Below, in pieces: positions 30,701-39,900 of a stretch of DNA of 64,000 nt. Positions within the stretch are counted from its first letter, which is position 1; each line of letters begins with the position of its first letter. A program made the position numbers and the translations under genes. This DNA comes from Allomyces arbusculus. Its lineage: Eukaryota > Blastocladiomycota > Blastocladiomycetes > Blastocladiales > Blastocladiaceae. The DNA lies in NCBI GenBank assembly GCA_027604705.1, contig JADHYV010000022.1:1-64000 (forward strand). Direction: 5' to 3'. The notes beneath the pieces were generated by a model. The model was not told where the DNA came from and ran no database searches. It saw nothing but the letters and a program-made list of their open reading frames with translations.

Positions 30701-30849
30701 GCTGGTTCCTCGACGACAAGATGCAACTTGTGAAGACGGAAGATTCGCGGCTCATCAAGTGTTTGGTCGAGAACGGGTTCGTTGTGTCCAAGATGTCTGG
30801 GTTGGACACAAAGTTCTTTTGTTGCGTTGCATTCAAGCCTCTGTTTTAA
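27769..30849 (+). CDS. SF2 helicase - HA repeats - Rrp8-like methyltransferase fusion, copy 1
   Basis: 1026 residues from the ATG at 27769 (another at 27754); the paralogue starts at the same residue. Residues 1-450 form a DEAD/H-type SF2 helicase: FNITCGGGKSMVIKE (motif I), VMFDEAHN (II, about 123), FFFTATPTR (III) and NVQRGLRACRL (VI, about 365), with an acidic insert at about 145-185. Residues about 525-790 hold four 69-residue helicase-associated (HA) repeats, each with EFMTVHGRAPS and QLESIPGW. The C-terminal part from about 835 reads as a methyltransferase: IADFGAGLGTLKD binds SAM, and VDVAVFSMSLWGSNWSDYI with EAFRVLKFNGY matches Rrp8, the rRNA m1A methyltransferase of the nucleolus. 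The substrate in the virus is unknown; nucleic-acid unwinding coupled to base methylation is inferred. Confidence 0.85.
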   Translation: MQLFPHQIQALEKIKDHDRGVFNITCGGGKSMVIKEAALLHKISVVFAPTKNLVAQFHRNYFENDQAFVPVVINSDNPVDETTMKSVKEALETDARVVFLCNYQSLHVVQQLCVDLGVVLDIVMFDEAHNVTSKNSRGKIADMKAEQNSGSDEMDVDEDQDDSECESVNGSEDSASESSVDHVYQVDAGQVAKLQARKTFFFTATPTRVMKNHPDIYGDELIRYTYAQAVMDAVVKNVDTVIECYAADDKSCLDAGYDRLIPAINRFIADADVSRVIVYTSHVRDTLSSKASVDGLVKNKKLFDKNVIVHAVTASTSLQQRDKIFDTFRGKSKKVHVIVSCRTISEGVDLPNCDAVVILDPSHSVVTNVQRGLRACRLTPEERQLGTWDNAVVFYPINVPQQAFVELIDSTQDEITKDYLSKSIHAHSFEFAMTVVNFLKHDLELDVLFDFKCPGSSGDPSARKVCEKKARQRTLSTHGKPVSRVTFSLDTTVTWNIDQFRESATYLSTSMNVIGLDKMWDCKCQLLREFMTVHGRAPSQIAKTKDEKVLGKWVSKHRSDYPIGKLSQDRVTQLESIPGWTWDPVQESYDKNLAAVRDFMTVHGRAPSTHSKTKDEKVLGKWASTRRGDYSKGKLAQERVAQLESIPGWSWDLLQDSFNQNLAAVCEFMTQHGRAPSTTAKTKNEKALGVWTLVRRRDYSKGKLAQERVAQLESIPGWSWDLLQDSFNQNLAAVCEFMTQHGRAPSTTAKTKNEKALGVWTLVRRRDYSKGKLAQDRIVQLESIPGWWWSKETKPKTKSLKRAAPSSVQSDQERTAKRPRQLSTISEYHKRFKSMSSSKLHQEFLSNPQTFHDYHKVASKNWSGFNSQDLPVSQVAAIVNNMYSRTKSAMHIADFGAGLGTLKDLIDPAHDLKGFDHVSVQPWIEARDMRDTGLDDQSVDVAVFSMSLWGSNWSDYIREAFRVLKFNGYAVIVDSTKRWFLDDKMQLVKTEDSRLIKCLVENGFVVSKMSGLDTKFFCCVAFKPLF
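29653..30066 (+). repeat. identical 207-bp tandem repeats within the HA array
   Basis: Two adjacent 207-bp units (29653-29859 and 29860-30066) appear base-for-base identical, while the flanking HA units differ. This marks a very recent duplication or gene conversion of one whole 69-residue domain without loss of frame. Confidence 0.85.
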
Positions 30850-30939
30850 TGTATTGGATCTGTATCACAATCCTCGTTAGCATATCCAGTAAGTTGCATA
30901 CGGGATATCACTCTCAAAATATTTCATCTAATACAGTAA

Positions 30940-31986
30940 ATGAACGACACTCATTCTCGCCTTGAAAAGTATCTCGAAATATCTCGCGCATTACCAAGGA
31001 CACATCATTTGTGTTTTGATAGTGGTGGTCGCCATGGACAGTTTATTCGACAGGCAAGAATTGGCTCTCAGTCCGTTCATGGCGTGGTTTACAAGTACAG
31101 ACTTGGTAGCTCAGACACGTTTCTGGCCGTCAAGTCATACACGCTGAATCTCAATGAGCTCTACAACAAACACACACGCCTTCGCTCCGCATTTTCTGCA
31201 GAACTGCAAGGTCAGTTATTTGAAACTGAGGTCATGGCCATGCTCACAAATCTCGTGTTAAATCACAACCTGCCTCATTTTCCCATCCTATATCATTTTG
31301 GCATGTGTCATTCATGCCATGCATTGAAACCGTGTATCCACCAGTTTGTCGAGTTGTTCAATGGTGATGTTCACAGTATTATCAACGAGCTGGTCAACGA
31401 CCGCGTCCTTGCACTCTCGGTGCTGTTTCAAATTTACGTTGCAGTATATATCTTGTTCCGTCTTGGAGTGTCTCATTTTGATTTACACAGTGGCAACGTG
31501 CTGTTTCGGCGGGTCGACCCATCCACAACAATTTCGTATCGCATTCTTGGAAAAACGTACACTATTCCCACACGCGGAGTGCTGATTTCGTTGTATGACT
31601 TTGGCACGAGTATTGTGAGCGACCAGGACTCTGATTTCTTCCATGACTTGATGAGAATCCACACCAGTTTGTTCAGGGAAACTGTTCATGCCTGGTCAAT
31701 TGTGTATCCGGGTGGAATTGACGTTGCTGCAAAACTGTTTGAGTTCATACACACTATCCGGTGTTCGTTCCACGACTGCATGTTTGCCTCCCTCGATTTC
31801 ATGCACGAGTTTCTTGCATGTAGGCCTTCACCAAACTCGTTCGTGCACGACCTCGGATTTCTGCGTTCAATGAGGTTTGAGCCTGTCGTTCTCGACCAAT
31901 TCCCCCATTTTCTCCGCGATGTTGATGAGACATACAATGAGGGCAAAAAACCTGTTGTAATTGATCTCATGGATGACGATGACTGA
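30940..31986 (+). CDS. virus-type protein kinase-like protein 1
   Basis: 348 residues. A short N-terminal lobe includes VVYKYRLGSSDTFLAVKSY, with lysine in the VAIK position. The catalytic loop is HFDLHSGNVLF and the metal-binding motif LYDFGTSIV. This HxDLHxxN form is typical of kinases in mimivirus-like genomes. It probably phosphorylates serine/threonine in host or virion proteins. A paralogue lies at 46519. The ATG follows CATCTAATACAGTAA, 90 bp after the helicase fusion, on the same strand. Confidence 0.75.
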   Translation: MNDTHSRLEKYLEISRALPRTHHLCFDSGGRHGQFIRQARIGSQSVHGVVYKYRLGSSDTFLAVKSYTLNLNELYNKHTRLRSAFSAELQGQLFETEVMAMLTNLVLNHNLPHFPILYHFGMCHSCHALKPCIHQFVELFNGDVHSIINELVNDRVLALSVLFQIYVAVYILFRLGVSHFDLHSGNVLFRRVDPSTTISYRILGKTYTIPTRGVLISLYDFGTSIVSDQDSDFFHDLMRIHTSLFRETVHAWSIVYPGGIDVAAKLFEFIHTIRCSFHDCMFASLDFMHEFLACRPSPNSFVHDLGFLRSMRFEPVVLDQFPHFLRDVDETYNEGKKPVVIDLMDDDD

Positions 31987-32128
31987 ATAGATTCAGATTG
32001 GGTGGTATGCTGAAACGCTGGTAAGGTGTTTGCACTTCAAGTGCAAATTTGAAGACACGTGAGGCGTAATTGTTGCCGTTCGAGCCTTTATTGTTTGATG
32101 CTGACGCCTCGCGTCAACGACCACTTTG

Positions 32129-32134
32129 TATAAA
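32129..32134 (+). promoter_or_regulatory. TATA-like box
   Basis: TATAAA 51 bp upstream of the ATG at 32185, in an otherwise GC-moderate stretch. Confidence 0.5.
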
Positions 32135-32184
32135 TCCAACGCCCGCCCCCATCGTTCCCAATTCACATCCAGTCCACAGCAATC

Positions 32185-32760
32185 ATGTCTGCCTCTGCCA
32201 CTCCGACTCTGCATCGTACTCGTCGTTGCCAAGTATCCAAGGGCACCAAGACCATCCACAAACACAACCATACTCTACCGCCTGTCAAGTACCAAGTCCA
32301 GTTCATGAAAGACTTGTGCCTCGCATACGTCCTCAAGACCAGGGCTCGGGCTTCGAAAGAAAACCTCACGCGTGTCAAGTTCCATACGGTCTGCACTCGG
32401 AGGGATTTCGGGAAGACGTTTGAAACCATGCTCGACAACTTTGCCGTCAAGAACCCGTTTGTTTCCGTGGACCGCAAGAGCATCAAGATCGCAAACATTC
32501 ACGACCTCAACATGTACCGGATCGCCTGTACCGATGGTGCCAACTCATGGCGCTCAACCCAAGCACTCGGCCGACATCTTGCCGGCGACCATTTTCCCCA
32601 TCTCGCCTGGAAATCAACTGGTCCGTGGGGAGACGCGGTTGATTTCGACGATATTGAGCTTCTCGACAATGCTATCGTATGCAACTGGGTTCCAAGTGGG
32701 TACCCAAAAGAGATTTTTATCAAGGGCATTAAGCGGTTCGTCGAACGTGTTTCTGCATAA
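32185..32760 (+). CDS. free-standing copy of the C-terminal module of the neighbouring SF2 helicase (191 aa)
   Basis: 191 residues with a basic N-terminus. From KYQVQFMKDLCLAYVLKT on, the protein aligns by eye with residues about 722-886 of the helicase encoded at 33710-36370 (QYQVDVMVDLFVVYFLTT). Shared points are a W-x-x-x-Q spacing (SWRSTQALGRHL against TWRARQSGGRHL), a W-based VDFDDIELL/IDFDNFEDM block, and a final NWVPSGY/NWMPAGF. No known domain name comes to mind. It may be a nucleic-acid or protein-binding module used both fused and alone. A TATA box lies 51 bp upstream. Confidence 0.75.
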   Translation: MSASATPTLHRTRRCQVSKGTKTIHKHNHTLPPVKYQVQFMKDLCLAYVLKTRARASKENLTRVKFHTVCTRRDFGKTFETMLDNFAVKNPFVSVDRKSIKIANIHDLNMYRIACTDGANSWRSTQALGRHLAGDHFPHLAWKSTGPWGDAVDFDDIELLDNAIVCNWVPSGYPKEIFIKGIKRFVERVSA

Positions 32761-32798
32761 ATGGATGTATTCAATCGGTTCAAAGCGAGTTTGCGTTG

Positions 32799-32804
32799 TA
32801 TAAA
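32799..32804 (+). promoter_or_regulatory. TATA-like box
   Basis: TATAAA 21 bp upstream of the ATG of the cytosine methyltransferase at 32825. Confidence 0.5.
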
Positions 32805-32824
32805 TCTTTTCTTGACAATCTTCA

Positions 32825-33763
32825 ATGGTCAATTATCTCATTGACTTATTTTGCGGTATTGGGGGAGTGTCGTGTGGTTTCAAGCAAGCCGGATGGAAAG
32901 TTCATCTTGCTGTGGACAACTGGCCAGAAGCACTGGAAATTCACAAAACGTTTCATCCGAAAGCAAAACATATCAATACGAGTCTTGGAACAGCATCAAG
33001 TAAAGAATTGATTATGAAAAATCTGCCTGCATTGAAAAAAGGCGACCGCCTCCATATTCATGCAAGCCCCCCTTGCCAGAACCTCACGTTGATGAACCAT
33101 GGACGAGACGAAGCAAAGGGCGCAGACCTGACCTTGTGGACACTCAAACTTTTGTGCGCCCTTGAACGCAAACTCTGCAAGGACGGGGGTTTGATGACCT
33201 GGACGATTGAGCAAACTCCACGGGGTGTGCTGAACGAAAAGATTGAAGCGCTCAAAAAACGTTCTCTCAAAGGCTGCTCCATATACCATCATGTCTTTGA
33301 AATGTCGCTGTATGGCGTTCCGCAAAAGCGCAAGCGATTGATCGTGTCAAACGTCGATTTGCAGAGTATCATGCCCAAGTCAGCAGGTATCAATCCCATG
33401 GACAAAGTGATTGCAGTTCCCAGAAACACAAAGTACATTGTCAATTCAAACTATACGCCAACGCTCCCATTGAAAGACAACGTCAAGTTTTGTTCTTTTA
33501 AAGAGTACAAGAAGGGTGAGACGCTGTCATACACTGTCACAAGCGGGAAGATAGCTTTTGTAGACAAGAACGGCGAGTTTATCCGCTACACGACTCCCGT
33601 AGAGCACGCCAAGCTACAGACTTTTCCTGAAGAATACCACAATGCCATTAATCGAAAACAGTCCGGCAATGCAATTCCGCCGCACTTTTCATTCCAAATT
33701 GCCAAAGCATTAAAAGCGACGAATGGTGTAAATCCGATCACCAAGAAAAGCATGACCAGATGA
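32825..33763 (+). CDS. DNA cytosine-5 methyltransferase
   Basis: 312 residues. Motif I is DLFCGIGGVSCGF (SAM binding); motif IV is ASPPCQNLT with the catalytic cysteine in PCQ; motif VI is TIEQTP with the glutamate; motif VIII is PQKRKRL; and motif X is KQSGNAIPPHFS. All key residues are present, so the enzyme should be active. The target-recognition part between VIII and IX is short (about 100 residues), which suits a single-specificity enzyme. No restriction endonuclease partner is recognised next to it. Its 3' end overlaps the end of the convergent SF2 helicase by 54 bp. Confidence 0.9.
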   Translation: MVNYLIDLFCGIGGVSCGFKQAGWKVHLAVDNWPEALEIHKTFHPKAKHINTSLGTASSKELIMKNLPALKKGDRLHIHASPPCQNLTLMNHGRDEAKGADLTLWTLKLLCALERKLCKDGGLMTWTIEQTPRGVLNEKIEALKKRSLKGCSIYHHVFEMSLYGVPQKRKRLIVSNVDLQSIMPKSAGINPMDKVIAVPRNTKYIVNSNYTPTLPLKDNVKFCSFKEYKKGETLSYTVTSGKIAFVDKNGEFIRYTTPVEHAKLQTFPEEYHNAINRKQSGNAIPPHFSFQIAKALKATNGVNPITKKSMTR

Positions 33764-36370
33764 CGACGGAACAAAACCAGCCGGCATCCAGTTCAGTTTG
33801 ACGCGATAGGATCCGTCTTGGTCGACACCCATGTCCTCGAAATTGTCAAAGTCGATGACATTTGCCGCCCATGTCGGCTCGTCCTTCCACGAAAGCATGT
33901 ACTCGGTGCCGCTTGAAACCAGGTGGCGACCACCGGATTGCCGAGCACGCCACGTGTTACCGCCACTTGCGCCGCGGATACCGGGGGCGCGGAAACTTGT
34001 CAGGTTGCCGCCGACCTGGAGGTACCGGTGCTCTGCCTTGGATGCGCCAGTGAGCGGGAACCGCTTCGAAAATGCTCGGGCGAGCTGGCGGTACGTCGCA
34101 TCAAAGTTGCCGTTTTCGAGCTTGAAACCGTCAATGCTGGCATTCCCTTTCTTGGTCGTCAAAAAGTATACGACAAAAAGGTCGACCATCACGTCCACTT
34201 GATATTGGAGACGCGGGACCATGTTGTTGGTGCACGGTTCGTTGGGAACGACATTGGCAACAGGTTCCGCGACACGCCGCCGCTTGACGCTGACACCATT
34301 GTACGAGCGTGCGATATCGTGAACGGGAATGCGCTTGTTGCTGGTCTTGGTGGCGGTCTCGAGCTGCTCGTACTGCCAGGCGTGCCGGGGCTTGGCGTCG
34401 GCCATGACATGGTCAATGATAGTGTCGGCAGACTTGAAGTCGTGAATAATGTCCTCGTTACTGGTCCACGTCTTGACGAGAATCTGCGCTCGTTCGACGA
34501 TACTGTTGAACGAGCCCAGACGCATCGGCCAGCGCAGGTACTGCTGCTTGACCGAATCGCAACTGCGGAGACATTCGCCGCGCTTGTTCGTTGCAAAGTT
34601 GAAGACCTCGTGCGAGATGAACGTCAGGTAGTCGATGCCGGCCACCGAGAACAGTTTTTGGAACGAGACGCCCCGTTGCGCTGCGCCGTATGCAAACACA
34701 ATGACCTTGGTCGGCATAGCCCGGCGAGTCTTGACGACCATCGAGATCATTTCGGCAATCGCGTCGTTGATGGGCGTGCCAGACATGTTGCAGAGTTGCT
34801 TTTTGTCGGTCGCGTCCTCAACAATGTCCTTGAGTTGGACCTTGTCAAAGTACCCGGTAAGCTGCTCCTTGTCGCAAAATGCAATCGTCAGGGTCGATGC
34901 GTCAGAATACTCTTTGGCGTGGTTCTTGTTGTTGTCAATCTTGACGTTCGCCATGACGAGCGCGACTGGGAAAAGCTTTTTCGTCGGGTTGGTCGTGTTG
35001 ACCATCTGCGAGCTCTTGTAGTCGGCAATGGCAGTCTCGACGGCGTTGGCAGCCTCGTCCTTGGAAAACTCGGTGATAGTAAAGTTGGCCGTGTGCATGC
35101 GACCAATGTAGTCGTCGGGAATCGCAAGCGTGACGGTTTTGGTGCGAATTGTACGGCCGTTGACGATGCGAATAGTAAAGTCGGGGTCGAGGGTCGACAG
35201 ACAGAGTGGCGTCGCCGTGATCATGATGAAGCCCGTGATGTTGGGGTGCGTCATTGCATTGCGAAACTCGGTCTCGGACTTGTTGGACTGCCCTTGTTTG
35301 TCGTTTCCTTGGAAAAGCGTCGAATCGGCCTCGTCGAAAACCAGGGACGCAAACCGCGACCCGGTAAAGCTCGACATGAACTTGTTGAGTTTGCGGGCTT
35401 CAGAGTGCGAGTTTCCGAACACGTTGACGTTGCATTGATGCGTTGTGAGGAGGCCGCGTCTCTTGTCCAGTTTCTGAAACACTGGCAGACCGATGCGAGC
35501 CAGTGCCAGCGCCTCCGACTTGCAAATGAGGTCGTTGACGGGTACCGTGACGTTCGGGCCCGTGGACACTTGCGGCCGGACCTGGACGCCGCCCGTCAGC
35601 TCCTCGAACGCTTTGGTCGCGCAAATGATTGCCACAAGAAGGATGACAAACGACTTTCCACACCGTTCGTGACCGTTGACAAAGACCATGTCGATCGTCT
35701 TGTTGGCGTGACCGACAGGAAGTTGGGTCTCGACAAGACTGCGAATCCCGTCGGTGTCGATGATGTCGAAGACCGAGTCGATACCGTCGGCAATAAAGGC
35801 AAATGACTGGTCGCGGCGAATGTTTGCGGTGGCCGCGTTGACTTCCGCCTTGATTTTGGCCACGATGTCGTTGGGGATCGGGACAGCAACAGGTTCGGCG
35901 GCACGAGCAGCGGAAGGACCGTTAGCGGGACCGACTGCACCATCGACAAGGAAACGCGAAACGTTGAACAGGTCGACGGCCAGGGTCTGCATTCCACCCA
36001 AATCCTGGATGTTGGTGTGGTCGACGGAGAGCTTGATGAACTGCTTGTGGTGGTTTCCAGAGACGACGTTGTTCGCTGCTTCGAGCACACTCGGGAGTGC
36101 GAAGTACATGTCCAGTGGAATAGTGCGACCCGTGATTGCGCGGTGGGTCAACATGATCACGTCGACAGCTTCCGTCACGTCAACGAAAATGTGATGAAGC
36201 GAGCAGAGCGCGTGGTCTGAAAGCTGCGCGGACGGATACGCCAAGTGGATTTGCGCTACACCCAGGTCCATGCGTGAAGGGCCTTGCTTGTTGGTGACAA
36301 TGATCGGGGTCAGACCAGTCGCTTGAATCGTGGCCAGGTCGACGATGGAGAAATTGTTGTTGACGGTCAT
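33710..36370 (-). CDS. SF2 (DEAD-like) helicase/ATPase with C-terminal module
   Basis: 886 residues from the ATG at 36370 (the longer frame begins upstream without support). Walker A is GHERCGKSF (about 237), motif II VFDEADS (about 348), motif III ITATPL (about 385), and the motif V-like block AAQRGVSF (about 568) is followed by QQYLRWPMRLG, a motif VI-like arginine block. The V and VI blocks recall Z1-type helicase domains of some methylase-linked systems; that comparison is weak. Residues about 722-886 are the module also found alone at 32185. The function is probably a DNA or RNA translocase. A TATA-like box (36441-36446) lies 70 bp upstream. Confidence 0.75.
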   Translation of the reverse strand: MTVNNNFSIVDLATIQATGLTPIIVTNKQGPSRMDLGVAQIHLAYPSAQLSDHALCSLHHIFVDVTEAVDVIMLTHRAITGRTIPLDMYFALPSVLEAANNVVSGNHHKQFIKLSVDHTNIQDLGGMQTLAVDLFNVSRFLVDGAVGPANGPSAARAAEPVAVPIPNDIVAKIKAEVNAATANIRRDQSFAFIADGIDSVFDIIDTDGIRSLVETQLPVGHANKTIDMVFVNGHERCGKSFVILLVAIICATKAFEELTGGVQVRPQVSTGPNVTVPVNDLICKSEALALARIGLPVFQKLDKRRGLLTTHQCNVNVFGNSHSEARKLNKFMSSFTGSRFASLVFDEADSTLFQGNDKQGQSNKSETEFRNAMTHPNITGFIMITATPLCLSTLDPDFTIRIVNGRTIRTKTVTLAIPDDYIGRMHTANFTITEFSKDEAANAVETAIADYKSSQMVNTTNPTKKLFPVALVMANVKIDNNKNHAKEYSDASTLTIAFCDKEQLTGYFDKVQLKDIVEDATDKKQLCNMSGTPINDAIAEMISMVVKTRRAMPTKVIVFAYGAAQRGVSFQKLFSVAGIDYLTFISHEVFNFATNKRGECLRSCDSVKQQYLRWPMRLGSFNSIVERAQILVKTWTSNEDIIHDFKSADTIIDHVMADAKPRHAWQYEQLETATKTSNKRIPVHDIARSYNGVSVKRRRVAEPVANVVPNEPCTNNMVPRLQYQVDVMVDLFVVYFLTTKKGNASIDGFKLENGNFDATYRQLARAFSKRFPLTGASKAEHRYLQVGGNLTSFRAPGIRGASGGNTWRARQSGGRHLVSSGTEYMLSWKDEPTWAANVIDFDNFEDMGVDQDGSYRVKLNWMPAGFVPSSSGHAFLGDRIYTIRRF

Positions 36371-36440
36371 GTCGGGTTTGGATAGGCGCTGGTGCAAAAC
36401 GCAGTACAGGGATGCAGTCCAAACCAACGGGTGGTTCTGG

Positions 36441-36446
36441 GTATAT
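36441..36446 (-). promoter_or_regulatory. TATA-like box
   Basis: TATATA about 70 bp upstream of the SF2 helicase ATG at 36370. Confidence 0.45.
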
Positions 36447-36485
36447 ATTCATACCTCGCCTCAAAATGATCGCGGAAATGTCACT

Positions 36486-36650
36486 TTAAGCGTCAATTGA
36501 ATACACTTGAAGCGTCGATTGAATACACTTGAAGCGTCGATTGAATACACTTGAAGCGTCGATTGGAATGGATTGAAGCGTCAAGAATACACATCAAGTG
36601 TTAATTGAATTCACCTCAAGTGTCAATTGGACACGCTTCAATTTGCGGAA
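36486..36650. repeat. CTTGAAGCGTC iterons in a divergent promoter region
   Basis: Four or five direct copies of a 22-bp unit, CACTTGAAGCGTCGATTGAATA type, are followed by inverted and weaker forms (ATCAAGTG, CCTCAAGTGTCAATTG). They lie between the divergent starts of the SF2 helicase (36370) and helicase fusion copy 2 (36921). The same core recurs at 55100-55202. Confidence 0.8.
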
Positions 36651-36830
36651 ACGGCTCGCAGCAGCCAGCATGCCAGAAAAGAGGACGTGCGGAAGCACGT
36701 TCGATACGGTTGCAAGCGGGGGCCCCCTCTGGGGGAGGCGCGCCAGTCGCGCGCAAGCGCGTGGAGGCCCCTGGCCGACCCCAAAGGGCACGGGCGCAAG
36801 CCCGGTCATGGATTCAGCGCAGCTGCCTCA
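36650..36830. ncRNA. candidate structured RNA with three GNRA-capped hairpins
   Basis: A GC-rich island inside an AT-richer intergenic region. Three perfect hairpins carry GNRA-type tetraloops: ACGTGC-GGAA-GCACGT (36685-36700), CGCGC-GCAA-GCGCG (36748-36761) and CGGGC-GCAA-GCCCG (36791-36804). The palindrome GGGGGCCCCC and another GC-rich stem (GCCCCCTCTGGGGGAGGC, 36722-36739) lie between. Stable tetraloops in a row are a hallmark of folded RNA such as ribozymes. No known family was matched, and the transcribed strand is unknown because such stems are symmetric apart from the loops, which read GNRA on the plus strand. Confidence 0.4.
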
Positions 36831-36879
36831 AAGACATAATCAATGTTACGTTCGTGAACCTCATCGATACACAAACTTG

Positions 36880-36886
36880 TATATAA
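36880..36886 (+). promoter_or_regulatory. TATA-like box
   Basis: TATATAA 35 bp upstream of the ATG of helicase fusion copy 2 at 36921. Confidence 0.5.
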
Positions 36887-36920
36887 CCATGCAGTGGGTC
36901 CATGGAAGTCGACGTGCAAG

Positions 36921-39900
36921 ATGCAGCTCTTTCCGCACCAGCTCCAAGCACTCGAGAAAATCAAGGACCATGACCGCGGCGTGTTCAATATAACGTGCGG
37001 CGGAGGCAAGTCGATGGTCATCAAGGAAGCGGCACTGCTCCACAAAATCAGCATTGTGTTTGCTCCGACCAAGAATTTGGTCGCTCAGTTTCATCGCGAC
37101 TACTTTGAAAACGACCAAGCGTTTGTCCCGGTTGTCATCAACTCGGACAACCCCGTCGACAAAACTACTCTTGACCATGTCAACGTTGCAATGCTCAACG
37201 ATGCACGCATAGTATTCCTGTGCAACTACCAGAGTCTACACGTCGTGAAGGATTTGTGCGTGAATCTGGGCGTGGTCGTCGACATTGCCATGTTCGATGA
37301 AGCACACAATGTGACGTCGAGAAACAGTCGCGGCAAGATTGCGGGCATGAAGGTCGAGCAGAACTCGGGTCACAATTCCATTGACGTCAATGGCGACTGT
37401 AATGGAGTTTCATGCGACGAGTCAGACGGCGAGTCGAACGACAGTTTTTCGGAGGCCAGCTTGGACCATGTTTACCAAGTTGATACGGCACAGATTGCCA
37501 AGCTCCAGGCTCGTAAAACATTCTTTTTTACAGCGACACCAACTCGGGTCATGAAAAACCACCCCGACATTTACGGCGACGAACTCATTCGCTACACGTA
37601 CGCGCAGGCTGTCACGGATGGTGTGGTCAAGAACGTCGACACTGTGATTGAATGCTATGCTGCAGATGACAAGTCTTGTTTGGATGCTGGATACGACCGA
37701 TTGATTCCAGCCATCAACCGTTTTGTGACAGACGCAGGGGTTTCACGAGTCATTGTCTACACGAGTCATGTCCGCGACACTTCCAGTTCGAAGGCTTCTG
37801 TTGAGGGTCTGGTCAAGAACAAGAAACTCTTTGACAAGAACATCGTGGTGCATGCCGTGACAGCTTCGACTTCACTTCAACAACGCGACAAGATTTTTGC
37901 CACTTTCCTCGGCAAGTCCAAGAAATGTCATGTGATTGTGTCATGCCGCACGATTTCCGAGGGTGTCGACCTGCCTAATTGCGATGCTGTAGTGATTTTG
38001 GACCCTTCACGCAGCGTGGTCACGAACGTGCAGCGTGGACTTCGTGCTTGTCGATTGACTTCTGAAGAGCGCCATCGTGGAACATGGGAAAATGCTGTTG
38101 TGTTCTACCCCATCAACGTGCCGCAACAAGCCTTTGTCGAATTGGTCGATTCGAATCGTGACGAAAGCACCAAGGACTACCTATCCAAGTCGATCCATGC
38201 CCATTCGTTTGAATTTGCCATGACCGTCGTCAACTTTCTCAAGCACGACCTTGAACTTGACGTTCTGTTTGACTTCAAGTGTCCTGGTTCATCTGATGGT
38301 GCTTCAGTTTCAAAGACCTGCGAAAAGGAACAGCGACAAAGTACCCGTTCAACACATGGAAAACCAGTTTCGAGGGTCACTTTTTCTCTGGACAAGCACG
38401 TGGAATGGAACATTGACCAGTTCCGAGAGTCCGCAACGTACCTCTCGACGTCCATGAACGTCATTGGACTTGACGAAATGTGGAATCACAAGTACCAGCT
38501 ACTGCGCGAGTTCATGACCAAGCATGGACGTACGCCATCACAAACAGCAAAGACCAAGGACGAAAAAACGCTTGGGATGTGGGCCTCAAAACGACGCAAG
38601 GATTATTCCTTGGGAAAGTTGTCCCAAGACCGTATTTCCCAGCTCGAGTCAATCCCTGACTGGTCATGGGACCCTGTTCAAGACAGCTACGACCAGAATA
38701 TGGCTGCTGTGCGCGAGTTCATGACTGTGCATGGTCGTGCGCCATCGACAAAAGCAAAGAGCAAGGACGAAGCAGTTCTTGGCCAGTGGATCTCAGGTCG
38801 TCGCAAGGACTATTCCAAGGGAAAGCTGGCTCAAAACAGGATTGACCAGCTCGAGTCAATCCCTGACTGGTCATGGGACCCTGTTCAAGACAGCTACGAC
38901 CAGAATATGGCTGCTGTGCGCGAGTTCATGACTGTGCATGGTCGTGCGCCATCACAACATGCAAATACCAAGGACGAAGCAGTTCTTGGCCAGTGGATCT
39001 CAGGTCGTCGCAAGGACTATTCCAAGGGAAAGCTGGCTCAAAACAGGATTGACCAGCTCGAGTCGATCCCTGGTTGGTTGTGGGACCCGCTCCAAGACAA
39101 CTTCAACCAGAATCTGGATGATGTGCGCGAGTTCATGACCGCACATGGTCGTGCGCCATCACAACATGCAAATACCAAGGACGAAGCAGTTCTTGGACAG
39201 TGGATCTCAAGTCGTCGCGCTGAGTACTCCAAGGGAAAGCTGGCTCAAGAACGTATCGCGCAACTCGAGTCGATCCCTGGGTGGTGGTGGACCAAGAAAA
39301 CGAAACCCAAGGCCAAGTCCCTCAAACGGTCTGCACCATCTTCAATACCCGTGGATCAAGAGCACACGACGAAACGTCCCCGCCAGTTGTCGACCATTTC
39401 CGAGTACCACAAGCGGTTCAAGACCATGTTGTCGTCAAACCTCCATCAAGAGTTTACAAGCAGTCCTCAAACATTCCATGACTACCACCGCGTCGCATCT
39501 GAAAACTGGTCTGGATTCAACTCACAGGACCTTCCTGTTGCCCAAGCTTCTGCTATTGTCAATAACATGTTCTTGATGACCAAATCAGCAATGCACATTG
39601 CTGACTTTGGCGCTGGTCTTGGGGGGCTCAAAGACCTCATCGACCCCGCTCATGATCTCAAGGGCTTTGACCACGTTTCCGTGCAGCCGTGGATCGAGGC
39701 ACGGGACATGCGCGACACTGGACTTGATGACCAGACTGTGGACGTTGTTGTGTTCAGCATGTCGCTTTGGGGCTCGAACTGGTCCGACTACATTCGAGAA
39801 GCGTTCCGAGTGCTCAAGTTCAACGGTTACGTGATCATTGTCGACTCGACGAAGCGGTGGTTCCTCGATGACCAGACGCAGCTTATGAACAGTGAAGATT

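Noticed and set aside
33923-35806. 627-codon plus-strand frame
   Set aside because: It mirrors the SF2 helicase gene; composition is typical of an antisense frame and no motif is seen.
36640-36900. Group I intron
   Set aside because: A word like the P element is present, but matching Q, R and S elements and a flanking split gene were not found.
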